Below, one piece after another: positions 19,297 to 30,037 of a stretch of 64,000 nucleotides of DNA (its first letter is position 1; each line of letters opens with the position of its first letter). The DNA lies in contig JADNRV010000182.1 in NCBI GenBank assembly GCA_015499995.1, positions 1 to 64,000 on the forward strand, given 5' to 3'. A program made the position numbers and the translations under genes. The DNA comes from Flammula alnicola (Eukaryota > Basidiomycota > Agaricomycetes > Agaricales > Strophariaceae). Under the pieces are notes generated by a model. That model ran no database searches. It saw only the letters and a program-made list of their open reading frames with translations, and was not told the DNA's origin.

Positions 19297-20317
19297 GCCT
19301 TGCTATGGGAACTATTGAACTGGTCGCGAGAGGATTTTCGCGTTCTGCGCTCTTTTAAGGGACAATCATTTCGAAATTGTGCCTACACCTTGTCAAGGTA
19401 AATCCAAGTAATTCAATGGGGGAATTTTTTTTTACAGACCCTGGACTGTCAGATGTTCGACATTTTCATATCTTATTGCAGAAATCATCTTTCAAAGTAA
19501 GTCCCATGATCTGGATTCACAGTGAGTTTCTTTGTTCACCCACGAGCAGCGGTGCCTCTGGGAGCTCACTGCAGTCAGGTCAAAAAAGCAACGAGCTCGC
19601 TATATTTCGTCGCTGTGCTATCCACGACCCTACTGTTCTACTATCGACTTCGCACTGTATTTCTGGACGACTGGTTCATTTCAGCTGTATTTGGATTCCT
19701 GGGGTTATGTGTCGTCGGCGGCTGTACGACGGTCTTCCCAGGAATCTCCGGAATGAACATTCAATCGACAAAGCACTGCACCATCTCCCCGTTAATAGAG
19801 CCTTACGTGTCGGCATTCCTGATCGGACCACTGCTCGATACGTCACTTATCTTCATCTTTATCGCCGCTCGACTGGTGGAACGGTGCCGGATTGATTTTA
19901 GTGCGAAGGATGGGCTGGGAAAATTCATTTTCGTGGATTGTATTTCGGTGCTGTGGCAAGGCTTACTTCAAGAAGGGCAGACGTACTACCTGCAAGTTTT
20001 CTGTCATTGACTCGCGTTGGTTTCGCTGCTGACTTCAATCGTTTATAAGATTAACGGTACTGCTTCAGCTAACATCCTTGATTCTGTTCCTTTTGGGCAC
20101 GTCAATTACTGCAAGAATCGTACTATTACCGTTAAATCTAGCAGTCATGAACATCGTGGCGTGCAGAGTATATATTTCTTCTCAAGTCCGCAAACTTGAC
20201 GAAGAGAATGCCAGAAAAGCTAAGGTTATACTCGCCCTCTCAGCTCAAGACGGACAGAGTTCATACAGTTTGGGAGGTATAAGAGTTACAAAGACAGTAG
20301 AACAATTTTCTGTATAA
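19297..20317 (+). CDS. Multi-pass membrane protein of the agaricomycete DUF6533-like group, 5' end not resolved
   Basis: Exons 19297-19397, 19438-19496, 19550-19995 and 20069-20317 join in consistent phase and end at a TAA. The first visible exon has ALLWELLNWSREDFRVLRS, the next SRPWTVRCSTFSYLIAEIIF, the third PLGAHCSQVKK followed by several hydrophobic helices (FVAVLSTTLLFYYRLRTVF, FISAVFGFLGLCVVGG, VSAFLIGPLLDTSLIFIFIA) and the family block WQGLLQEGQTYYL, the last AVMNIVACRVYISSQVRK. The arrangement parallels the disrupted gene at 1-2908 but sequence identity is low, so it is a distant relative. The donor at 19996 (GTTTTC) is weak. Initiator exon not found. Function unknown. Confidence 0.65.
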
Positions 20318-20497
20318 TTATAGAGATTTACATAGATATCGGTGCCGGACATTGTATTTTTTTCTGTTCGCTCCATATGTGGCAAATGTAATTAGTGCAC
20401 GTGCAAGATTTTCGCGTCTCGTCACGTTCTGTAACATTTAGTGTCACGCTCTTTCTCTTTTGCCTTCACCTCTTATCTTTTACCACACGCATTCATT

Positions 20498-21851
20498 ATG
20501 GGCCGTTCGAGTGCAAGACCAGGTCCATCTCAGTCTCAAAGACCCACCCAAACACAAAGGGCGCGTGGCGGACGTCGCGCTCCAGTGGAAGAGGTGCCTG
20601 AGGAAGAGGAGGAAGAGGAGGAAGAGGAGGGAGCAGATGGCATGAATGTGGATGGTGGTGACTCGGTGAGTTCTTGGAATTGCTCGAAAACACGGAATGC
20701 GGTCTGAAAAATAAAATTTTATAGGATGTGACGCGTAAAGCGAATGACCTCGTTCGACTTGCACTTTTTACGGAGCATAAACGAACGGTTCTACGCCGAG
20801 AAGAAATCAACAAGAAAGGTTTGTCACTCACGTCTTCTGGGCCGCCATACCGCCAAACTTACTCAATATTATCTAGTTATGGGTTCAAGTTCACGCGCCT
20901 TCAATCAAGTATTTGAGATGGCGCAGAACAAATTGCGAGATACATTTGGCATGGAACTCGTCGAACTTCCATCGCGTGCCGGATTGGAGAAAGACGGGGC
21001 CGAGGAGGAGCCGAACGAAGCACGTATTGCTACTGGAATGAAGAAGAAAGGTCAGTGAGTCGGTGACAAACTTGTGGTTGGCGATAGCGACTTACGATTC
21101 TTGCACGACAGCAAACGCACTTGGATCCAAGACTTATATACTGCGTTCGACACTGGATCCCGTTCTCGTCGAGCACGCAGCACAAACAGAAGAAGAGATC
21201 CTGGAAGAAGAGGCAGGAGATCAGGTCCTTATGTTCCCCTCCCAAAGCTTCTCAGATGATGAAGGCGACGACTCGGATGACGAAGCAGAACGCCCGGCGA
21301 AATACTATGGGAGTATTATATCCTGGAGCAAGTCGGACCAACTGGGCTCCATAGGAATTCTTTACGTGATTCTAGCCCTCATATTAGTGAGCGGCAGAGT
21401 GGTTTCAGATGGTGAGCGACCTCGTTTTCCTGGCGACACCTTGGCTCATTGATTCGTAGTTGACCTCCGTCGCCATCTGAAAGCACTTCATTTGCCCAGT
21501 AATCCTGGTGTTCATCCAGTCCACCATACAGCATCTTCCACGACGCGCTCTCTGAACCTCGATGCACACCTCACCAACCTGCTCAAGCATGGCTATGTTG
21601 ATCGGCAGCAGGTCGGCGGCGACGCCGTGGGGAAGAAAGGTAAGAAGGCGGGTGGTATCAAGCGGCTCCGCACCCAAGCCGAGGACCTCGAGGAAGGCCG
21701 CACTTACGAGTGGCGTTGGGGTCCGAGGGCGTTCTGCGAGGTCGGCGAAGAGCTCGTAGCCAAATTCGTCGCCGAGTTCATGGTTGGCAACGTGGATGCG
21801 GAGGACGAGGGTGGTGCTGGGGGGCGAGTAGGGCACGACAGGAGGAGCTGA
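20498..21851 (+). CDS. NSE3: SMC5-SMC6 complex subunit NSE3 (MAGE homology domain)
   Basis: Exons 20498-20665, 20725-20818, 20877-21050, 21112-21411 and 21460-21851, all GT-AG and in phase. The N-terminus is low complexity with a Glu run. The MAGE domain starts at DVTRKANDLVRLALFTEHKR and shows the family hallmark VMGSSSRAFNQVFEMAQNKL then TFGMELVELPSR. NSE3 pairs with the RING protein NSE1 and binds DNA and kleisin NSE4 in the SMC5/6 complex, acting in recombination repair. The C-terminus is odd: the exon frame stops at 21849-21851 after an Arg/Ser end, but another frame continues RQEELMKKMYTGVEKAAGGK to TAA at 21911-21913, which looks like the expected tail. A one-base slip near the G run at 21819-21824 would join them. 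Confidence 0.85.
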
Positions 21852-21913
21852 TGAAGAAGATGTATACTGGGGTGGAGAAGGCCGCGGGTGGGAAGTTGAC
21901 GGAATTGAAGTAA

Positions 21914-22330
21914 TTTGCTTTTCGTATGGGTTTATTGCAGGACCTGCTTTTGATGCTTAATGCTCTCCTTGGATAATATTTATCACATTAAGCGCTATTG
22001 GTAATTCTTATTGATTCAAATTTAATTACAAGTCTCGCGAAGTCAAATTTGTTTGACATAATTTTGTTCATGGCTCCCAGTGCCTCGCACAAAGCATCAT
22101 GGTTTTGAAGTCATGGCCTTCATTAAAAAGATCGTTGAGCATGCTGCAGGACCTATAGAAGATGAACGTTTGCTTTGCAACTTAATGAATATTCAATTTG
22201 CTTTCTTTAAGGATAAAGCTTGAGAATGCCAATGCAGGTGAGTCAAGTTGGACAGTGACTGAGTTTCGAGTTGAAGAGGAAGTAAGTTCCTAATTGGGAT
22301 TGGTTACGAGGACCCTTTAGGGGCTTCGTT
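21914..22330. other. Intergenic stretch downstream of NSE3
   Basis: A/T-rich, no gene supported. Presumed 3' region of NSE3 leading into repeat-rich DNA. Confidence 0.4.
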
Positions 22331-22584
22331 TTTAACCCGACTTCTGCAGGAGGACCCTTTGGCATCAAAACTGAGGGAAATTTTGTACATGTTTGTTTGA
22401 TGGACAGGTTTATCTTATCTATAGTCACATGAGCATTAACACGTGATATTTGTCAGCCTTGCAAAGTAGCGGCGTACAAATTCTTTTATAACCCGGACCT
22501 CTGCAAAGAGGACCCTTTGGCATCAAAACTGAGGGAAATTTTGTACATGTTTGTTTGATGGCTATGTTTATCTTATCTATAGTC
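22331..22584. repeat. Pair of about 95-bp direct repeats
   Basis: Copy one at about 22331-22426 and copy two at about 22485-22584 share the core GAGGACCCTTTGGCATCAAA and the following ACTGAGGGAAATTTTGTACA, then a TTATCTTATCTATAGTCA end, with few differences. A 58-bp unrelated stretch separates them. No coding potential seen. Confidence 0.75.
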
Positions 22585-23117
22585 AATTTCGGTGTGTTCA
22601 GGAAGTGGGATGCTCAGTCCCCACCACGAGGAGCCAACTGCAGGTTGGCGACAAGCGGCACTTATTGCTAGTATGAATAAATGTTCTTTCACTTCTTTAC
22701 TGGGATGATCTATGCAATTGAGAGGCCACAAGGAGCCAACTAAATTTGATAGGCATATTATCACTTTAAAACTATCAAAGTGAGGGGAATCTGAATGAGA
22801 GATTGGGAAGCGCTGACCATTCACTGAATCTGCTGAGTATATTTAGCAACTAGTAATAGCAGAGGCACCATCAGCACATAACCACGTGCAGAAACTTTCA
22901 CAAAAATATGCAAAGACTGCAGTATTGCTCGGACGATGGAGATCTTGGGCTCAATCAAAAGCTATTGATGAGTAGAATTCATTTATCATAATTTTGGAGC
23001 TTAGTAAAAGACCCTCCTATGTGAAATTTGGGAATTACTGTAGACATTTCCCACATTTGGACATTCTTTGTCATTATCTGACATTGCCTTTACCCAGCTA
23101 CCAGGGCTAGCTAGTCC
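22585..23117. other. Intergenic stretch between repeats
   Basis: A/T-rich DNA; the 83-codon minus-strand frame at 22573-22824 shows no motif. Nothing supported. Confidence 0.4.
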
Positions 23118-23192
23118 GAAAGTAGGCTCACATTTGGAAAGTAGGCTTGCGCTTAGAAAATAAACTCACATTTAGAAAATAGGCTCACTTTT
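23118..23192. repeat. Short tandem repeat, period about 19 bp
   Basis: Four degenerate units of GAAAGTAGGCTCACATTT type: GAAAGTAGGCTCAC, GAAAGTAGGCTTGC, GAAAATAAACTCAC and GAAAATAGGCTCAC. Non-coding. Confidence 0.75.
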
Positions 23193-23555
23193 CTAGTATA
23201 TAGCTTGTGTAATATAATTTGGGTCCCTTGGTCAAGTAATGTAGTGCACTATTAAAGAAAAAGGTGGCTTCCATTAGAAAGTGGCTCAGCTGGCAAGCTT
23301 AACATGTGCGTGCAAATGAGAATTAGTTGACTCACAATAAGATCTACCTAAATGTGTGTTGGAAAGTACAAAAATACCTTAAAAGTGCGTCGCAAGATTA
23401 GTGCAGCTTATTTGAATAAATGTGTAGTTTCACTGTCATACAAGGCCTGACAAGAGATAAGACAGTCCAGGACAAAGGATCCTTGTCAGTGGTAGGCCAA
23501 CTGTCAGGACAAAATGTGGGTAAGAATGCGGGTATGCTGATGTGATTTCTATCAG

Positions 23556-23627
23556 TCAGCATGTACTGGACTGGACATGATGACTGTATGTCATTGCATC
23601 AGCATGTACTGGACTGAACATGATGAC
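23556..23627. repeat. 43-bp tandem duplication at the insertion site of element copy 2
   Basis: Units at 23556-23584 and 23599-23627 share TCAGCATGTACTGGACTG and CATGATGAC. The first unit is followed by TGTATGTCATTGCA; the second is cut by the element, after which TGTATGTCATTACA resumes at 25290. The first unit therefore shows what the empty site looked like. Confidence 0.85.
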
Positions 23628-25287
23628 TTGGTTGTGTGGGCCGAGGCTGTGCCCGGCGTTACGAGTCCTTTTGTTATATCACGTATTGTTCCGACTTGCT
23701 TTCACCATCATTTTATAGCCCGTACCCTTACCAGGGCATATACTGGCTGAGCTGCGGGTTAGAGGTGACTGGATATTGTGGGTTACGGCGGGTACGGGTA
23801 TCCCACACGGGACGTAGAGTAGAAATAAATAAATAAATATATTATGATATTTAAACTACATAAGAGTCTGAGCGAGCCGAGAGACATCAGGCCTCAGGGC
23901 TTCAGTGGGGAAGAGGAAAGGGCAAGCGGTGGTGCCACCAGCGGCACTTTGGGCGCCACGTGGTGATGATGTGGGAAGGCAGATGCGGTGGTGAAAAAGG
24001 TGAGTACGGCGTCACTGCGTGGCGTTCAGCAAGTGGCGGCATCGTCGTAATAGTTGGAGGAGGCCTCGGCGGCATCCTTTTGTTTGCTCATGCACATACA
24101 GCGGCGGCCGCGAAGGAGGTGGTGAAGTGGTGAGGTGGTGCTGGCATCGAGCATCGAAAGCAATCCACCTCTGGCTCGCTCTTGAGTGCGAGGGAGGTAG
24201 AGAGGTGGTGCCAGCGTCGAAAGGCAAAAAGGAATCCACCTCCATCTCGCTCTTGAGTGCGGGGAAGGTGGAGAGGCAGTGGCGGCATTGAAAGGCGAAA
24301 AGAGTCCACCTCCATCTCGCTCTTGAATGCGAGGGAGTGGACGATGCGGTGGTAGTGTTGAACAAAACGAATCCACCTCCAGCTCGCTCTTGCATACAAG
24401 GGAGGTGGAGACGTGGTGGCGACATTGAAAGGCAATGGCAAGTCGCCTCTGCATCATCTACAACCTGCAGAAAGGTAGGTTAGTAAGTGTTCGAAGAAGT
24501 AAAAGATAAAAACAAACACAATCGCATTTGCGACGCACCTTGTGGGCCTCCCAATCCTTGGGGGCCCTCTGTGGCTTTCTACACCTTCAGATCTCATCAG
24601 AAAACTAACCGACATCCTCAGATGAGGGGAGGGGCAAGGGGGGGCTGGTGATGTGGCGATTCATTCGAGCCCATATCGTAGTTATCTAAAAAGTATTAGA
24701 AATTAAAGATTTAAATAAAATAAATACAATACTTACCGTTTCTTGAGCTTTCTGAGAGGCGGAGGAGGCATGGGCGAGTGTATGGTGGTTGAACCAACAA
24801 CTGTTGGGCGTTGTTGATGGCTCCTCCGGCATTTGCCGAGGTAATTGCCAGCAACGAAACACATCCGAGCAATGATTAATGACGTTGGGGATCTAAAAAT
24901 AAATACACTCCATCATTCGCGTCGCATCCATCCCTTCACGTTGCCCTCCTGCCTGCTAACTGCACGCATCCTCCCGCCATTGATACCACATGCAAACTTT
25001 GTAATTATATAATTTCATGTGTAACAAGCCCAAAAAAATGTACTATAGTATGTACATTATAATGATAACCATGACATTTCACATGACCTTCACACGTCCA
25101 TGGGAATTTCAATTAACACCGAAAAGGCACACACATCGGACAAAGCATCAAAACTGATTATAAATATAAAGATGCCATCACTCCATCATTCCGAAATAGG
25201 AAGGTTGTTCCTGCGGTATTCCAAGCGTAACGCATTTTTCTGCGGAGGGTTGGGTAAAAAGAACGACTCCTATAAATAGGACTCGTA
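23628..25287. mobile_element. 1.66-kb unclassified mobile element, copy 2
   Basis: Near-identical to 892-2551 (constant offset 22736). AC flanks both ends (23626-23627 and 25288-25289). The joined flanks reproduce CATGATGAC/TGTATGTCATT, which exists uninterrupted at 23576-23595, so the ends of the insertion are known to the base apart from the AC ambiguity. The internal minisatellite and antisense frames are the same as in copy 1. No enzyme-coding capacity recognised. Confidence 0.75.
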
Positions 25288-25289
25288 AC

Positions 25290-26087
25290 TGTATGTCATT
25301 ACATCAGCATCCATCACTGGACGGGTTCAGCCAATCAGCCAACCCTCCCTTCACCGCCGCCACTGCAGCCTTGTAAGCTAGAATTATATATGCGCTTCTT
25401 CTACATACAGTGTGCTGGGGGACAGGACATATGGTCACTGTTGGGGGCAGGTGATGGTAAACATGGGGTCAACAATGCGAGAAATGATGTCCGGGACTGT
25501 ATTTTGGGGGCTGCTCATTGTTGGGGGCGCTTTTGGGCACGGAAAAAAATTCTAATGGGGTCTATAAATATATTCTGAGCCCCCACCCTTTGCGCACCTC
25601 GGGAGAATGGCTTTGGATGACGTTCCTATTTGGGGCTGGGCTGCTATCAAACAACTGTCAACAATGCAGGAAATGATGCTCGGGCTTGTATTTTTGCTTG
25701 CGCTCATCGTGTGGGGCAGTTTGACTGCGGAAAAAAATCCAATGGGGTCCAATAATATATTGCTACCCATTGCGGCCCTCTGCGCATCTCACGGGGGGCG
25801 GGGATGGGTGGATTGAGATGGATGACTTTGGATGACAGTCTAAAATTAGACGGAAAGCGCCTCGGTGTGATATTTTTAGATGCCAGCGCTTGTTGTTCGT
25901 TATCTATAGATTAGATAGCCAGAAAGCGCCCTAGCCTGATATTTTTAGATGTAGATGCTCGTGCCTCGGCGACTGTCTCTGTTATCTATTGATTAGATAC
26001 CTTTGATCAATCCCACGCTCATGTTCAAAAATAGACACGGTTCTCTGTGCTTGAAAACCTCAGGTAAAAAAGAATAAATAGAAAACA
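25290..26087. repeat. Decayed tandem duplications, non-coding
   Basis: Two diverged copies of a roughly 190-bp unit: one around 25466-25607, one around 25656-25798, sharing GTCAACAATGC, GAAATGATG, GGAAAAAAAT, CAATGGGGTC and a CTCTGCGCATCTC/CTTTGCGCACCTC end. Next, two 72-78-bp units at 25849-25918 and 25921-25998 share GAAAGCGCC, TGATATTTTTAGATG and GTTATCTAT-GATTAGATA. No gene seen. Confidence 0.65.
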
Positions 26088-26219
26088 TTGAATATATTTG
26101 AAATAGTGATACTACTAGTCATAAGGCATACAATAAAGAACATAAAATACAAGAATGAGGATAAGCGAACAAGGAGGGGGCATGTCGACGTGAGCAATGC
26201 ACGTCGTCGCCTCTCCTGC

Positions 26220-27010
26220 TGCTGCTTATTCTCGTTCTCCTCCATGTCGTCGTATCGCGGCTGCCGCTGCTCCCACCTTGTTGTCGCCGTCATAACGGGG
26301 CAACAGCAGGAGCGGCGATGCCGCTGCTTCGATCTCGTCGTTGCCGTATCTGAGCAGCAGCAGTCGTGCTGGTGCTGCTCCTACCCCGTCGTCGTCGCCG
26401 TATCTGTAGCAATGGGTGCTGCTCCTGCTCCTGCTCATCGGCACTGCACCCGGGCAGCAGCACCGGTCATGATGCTGTCGCTGCTCCCCATTGTCGTCGC
26501 CGTATCTGAGCAGCAGCAGTGGGCACTGATGCTCCTGCTCCTGCCTCGTTGCCCTTGCCGTATACGAGCAGCAGCTGCCATCGTGCAGCTGCTGCAGTGT
26601 CCACCTCATCGCTGTCGTGCACAAGCAGCAGCAGCAGTCGCTCTGCCGCCGCTGCCGCCGCCTCGCCGTCGTTGGCGTACTCCTCCCACCTTGTCACCGT
26701 CACCGTATACGAGCAGCAGCGGTCGTGCTGTTGCCGCTGCTCCGCCCTCGTCATCGTCGTCATATTCGCATACCAGCAGCAGCAGCGCCGCCCTCGTCGT
26801 CATCGTCATTGTCGTCGGATCCGCATGGGAGCAGCAGCAGTTGTGCTGGTGCTGCTCCACTCTTGTCGTCGTCGTCGGATCCGTATACGAGCAGTAGCGG
26901 TCGCGCTGCTGCTACGCCGCCCTCGTCGTCGTCGTAGCCGGATCCGTATACCAGCAGTAGCAGGGTCATCCTGCTGCTGCTGCTTCCATCTCGTCGCCAT
27001 CGCCGTATTG
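26220..27010. repeat. GC-rich minisatellite of about 55-60 bp units
   Basis: About a dozen imperfect units, each containing GTCGTCGTCG(C/G), a CCGTATACGAGCAGCAGC-like core and GCTGCTGCTCC. Because the unit is near a multiple of three and lacks stops, long frames are open on both strands (269 codons on plus at 26088-26897, up to 132 on minus), reading as Cys/Val/Gln- or Arg/Thr-rich repeats. Such frames in all phases are a signature of a repeat array, not of a gene. Confidence 0.75.
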
Positions 27011-27725
27011 TCCTGTCGGAGCCGCCAGAGGAATAAGGACCGAGATGACGACCTTTCAACGGTCGTCGTCGTCACCTCGTTATCTTGCCTGTGGATCGGG
27101 TAAGTGAGGGGATGGAGAGGAAGAACAGAAAACGAATCGAGTCTTATGACTCGATTCGTTGCGCACCGGGTGGGTCTCCCTCTACCAGGGTCTCCCCTCG
27201 CGTCTTCTCACCCCTCACCTCCTTCCGATTTGCTTGGACACCCATGTAGTAGCAGGGGGAGGAGAAGAAAGGGGGTGGCGGGGCTGGATGGTTAGAGACG
27301 AAGGTGACAACCCGAACTCAACCGGGTGCGGTTGATCGCATTTCGGGGAAAGCCGAAATCCGGTCCGCACTTCCCGCCTTTCGTCCCCATCGTCGAGTGC
27401 GTCTCGGACGATGTTAGGTGATGAGTAGATACATAGATTATCATCGGAATGTATTCAGAATATAATAAATGCACCTTTTAGTGACTTCCGAGGCCAGAAT
27501 TTGCCCTCGAGAAGAGTGGTACTCACCTCTCCTCCGGCAAATTTCAGACTTGATATGGGCTGGGCAGCCACCTGGTCCTCGTTTTGCCATGCGAAGCAAT
27601 GGCCCTCATCCCTCCAAGTATATATTTGTTTGCGACGTCTTTCGCAAATAAGGGTTCTGAGTGACTCCTGCGCGTCATGAGGTTCCTTCTACCGACTCCT
27701 TGCCCACTCCAGTGACCTTCTTCAA
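27011..27725. other. Stretch between minisatellite and the PLC gene
   Basis: Holds a perfect 13-bp inverted repeat (27131-27160) and no supported gene. The right end probably contains the PLC promoter. Small frames near 27104-27300 and 27469-27651 carry no motif. Confidence 0.4.
27131..27160. repeat. Perfect 13-bp hairpin with 4-nt loop
   Basis: AACGAATCGAGTC (27131-27143), loop TTAT, then GACTCGATTCGTT (27148-27160), an exact inverted repeat. No T-run follows, so it does not look like a Pol III terminator. Could be a cruciform or an end of a small element. Confidence 0.8.
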
Positions 27726-29614
27726 ATGTCGGGCGAAGACACAACTTCTCTTCAGGACAAACTCTCTCATCTCTACGAGATCCACACTGCACATAATGTT
27801 TATCCGCCGTCAGAGGCAGAGGAGTACGGAACAGTAAGACTAAGCCCAGATATTCTACAGTTTGTCGAGGACGCTCAAGAGGTACTTCGGACCTTATTAT
27901 TTCAATTTAATACTCAACGTTATAGCCTCTAGAACTGCTTATCAGACGGCCTGTCATCCAGATTTTGCCTGTTGATGATACTCTGCCTTTAACTCACTAT
28001 TTTGTATCGTAAGTCCAGCTAACCTCTCCGTGCAGTCCGATAATTAACATATCATGTAGATCTTCGCACAATACATACCTATTGTCCAGACAATTGGTGG
28101 GAAAGGCATCTGCGGCGTCTTATACCCATGTCCTTAGTCGGTACGGACGATGCGTCGGCGAGTGACCCGAGTCGGATCCAAGTGATTACTATACTTACTG
28201 AATCAAAAAAAAACAGAAATCGACGTCTGGCCTTCATCGAAAGGCCTTATCGTGACTCACGGACACACCTTCAGCAAAGGCGTATCTTTCTCTTCGGTCT
28301 GTGAAGCTATCGGAGAATGCGTTACCCCAGAAAGCTGGCCCGTCCTAGTGAGCCTCGAGTGTCATGTCGATGTTGAGGGGCAACAGGAGTTGGTCAGACA
28401 GATGCTCGATATCTGGGGCGACAAATTGGTCAGGGGCAAAGATGATGAAGTAGGAGGTGATGATGAGTATGTCTCGCCAGCTGAACTTCGGGGTAAAATC
28501 ATTCTTATGGTACGTGGTTCTGTTCCTCTAAGGGATGCACTATCTGACATTTTACACAGGTCGAATACTATCATCCAATCGCTACTGGTACGGGACAGAA
28601 TGAAGCCGATGATTCTTCATTGTCATCATTCTCGGATGACGACGACGAATCTGGCCAAGGTGTCTGGCCGAAGCGCGACAAGAACAAGAAAGAGGCCGCT
28701 CGCATCTCCGACGAGTTAGCAATATTAGGCTACTATGCACGCAGCATGAAGCCGCGCAAAGGGTGGCTCACGCAAGAAATAACATCCCCCAAAAACGTCC
28801 TCATCAACATCTCTGAATCCGCCTGTCTCTCCCTTCTCCCTGTCTCGCTCCGCCTGCTTGTCGAGCATAGCTCCAGGCACCTGAGGCGCATATTCCCCAA
28901 GGGTACGCGAATTGGTTCGAGCAACTTCGACCCGCTCGTGTTTTGGCGGAATGGAAGCCAGGTGGCGAGTTTGAACTGGCAGGTGTACGATAGAGGTATG
29001 CAGGTGAACGAGGCTATGTTCGTCGGCAGCCCCGGTTGGGTGGCAAAGCCCCGGCATATGAGGATAGGAGGCGATGAGGTAAACACAGAGTCGGGAGGAC
29101 GTGAGAGGTTGGTTGGGGAGATCGTAGGCGTTAGCTCATGTAAGTTATCTCTGGCCTTTGTTTGACGTGTCTTACATATCTCGTCGCAGTGCCTGCACCA
29201 AACGGACGCACGGGCAAGACATTCTCGACATATATTCGAGCCCAGTTGTTCCATGCGAATGGTGACGTCAACTGGCGCTCGAAAACAATCAAGATCCAGC
29301 ATTCTGCGGAGACTGGCGCAGATGTCCTTTGGAACGAACAATTCGAATGGGAGTACGAGCGCGATGAGATGGCATTTTTGAGGTATTTCATTACAAACAT
29401 TTCAGTGTTCTAATGTAACTGTGCTCACTGCTTCATTTTCAGGTTGCTCGTGTTTGAGGATGAGTTCGGCAAGGACGACCGAATTGTAGTTTTCTGTGGA
29501 CGTCTCGATCACATTGTCAAGGGAGAGTGGGCACTCGTTAGAATGCTCGACATGAAGGGAAAGAACTCGGGCGCCACTGTCCTCGTCAGGTTCACGACTT
29601 CTCGTGTTCAGTAA
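27726..29614 (+). CDS. Phosphoinositide-specific phospholipase C (X, Y and C2 domains)
   Basis: Exons 27726-27881, 27926-28008, 28060-28157, 28217-28509, 28560-29139, 29190-29382 and 29443-29614. The intron at 28158-28216 begins GC (GCGAGT), a GC-AG intron needed to keep the X domain in frame. The enzyme cleaves phosphatidylinositol bisphosphate into inositol trisphosphate and diacylglycerol. X domain: [20 protein letters not shown] with catalytic His-Asn, CVEIDVW (calcium-binding Glu and Asp), second His in VTHGHTFS, Glu in VSLECHV. An acidic linker ([13 protein letters not shown]) leads to [31 protein letters not shown]2 follows ([14 protein letters not shown] ... [12 protein letters not shown]). 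There is no room for a PH domain and no clear EF hands, so it is a short fungal form, apparently catalytically competent. Confidence 0.93.
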
Positions 29615-30037
29615 TCCAACTTGGAGATATCGTGGTGCCTAAAATGCTTTATTTGTAATTTTTCTAAATGGATGGATGGTACGTGGGCTTCTTTCTTTCT
29701 AAAATTCTCTCTAAAACGATTTACAAATTCTCTTTAAAGAAAAATCATGTTGTACATCATAAAATTAGGCTACCGTCTTCAGACAATTTTTTTATCCCTA
29801 TCCACTTTGATAAAATATTGCGCCTCTGCTAACTTGGGTTACGGAACACTGTCTCCAGTCTTCCACTGAGAGTTCTGCTGTGCTTCTAATGAATGAGGGA
29901 GATATAGTCAATGCTATAACATTTGACCCACATTTCTCCAATATTGCGAAAATATTGGGAGTTGATTGAGAGTTTGGAAAAACAAATATTTATATACTTT
30001 GCCAAGAATAAGTCTCAAGGAGATTTGAGATGAAGTC
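29615..30037. other. Intergenic stretch between PLC and the nucleotidase
   Basis: A/T-rich 3' region of PLC and promoter of the next gene. TTTATATACTTTG at about 29989-30001, about 40 bp before the ATG at 30038, is a candidate TATA element. Confidence 0.4.

Noticed and set aside
26088..27103. 269-codon plus frame and several minus frames
   Set aside because: Explained by a GC-rich repeat array without stop codons; composition (Cys/Val/Gln or Arg/Thr) is not that of a normal protein.
27104..27300. Hairpin as a Rho-independent-like terminator or CRISPR repeat
   Set aside because: This is a eukaryotic genome, there is no T-run, and there is only one unit with no spacers.
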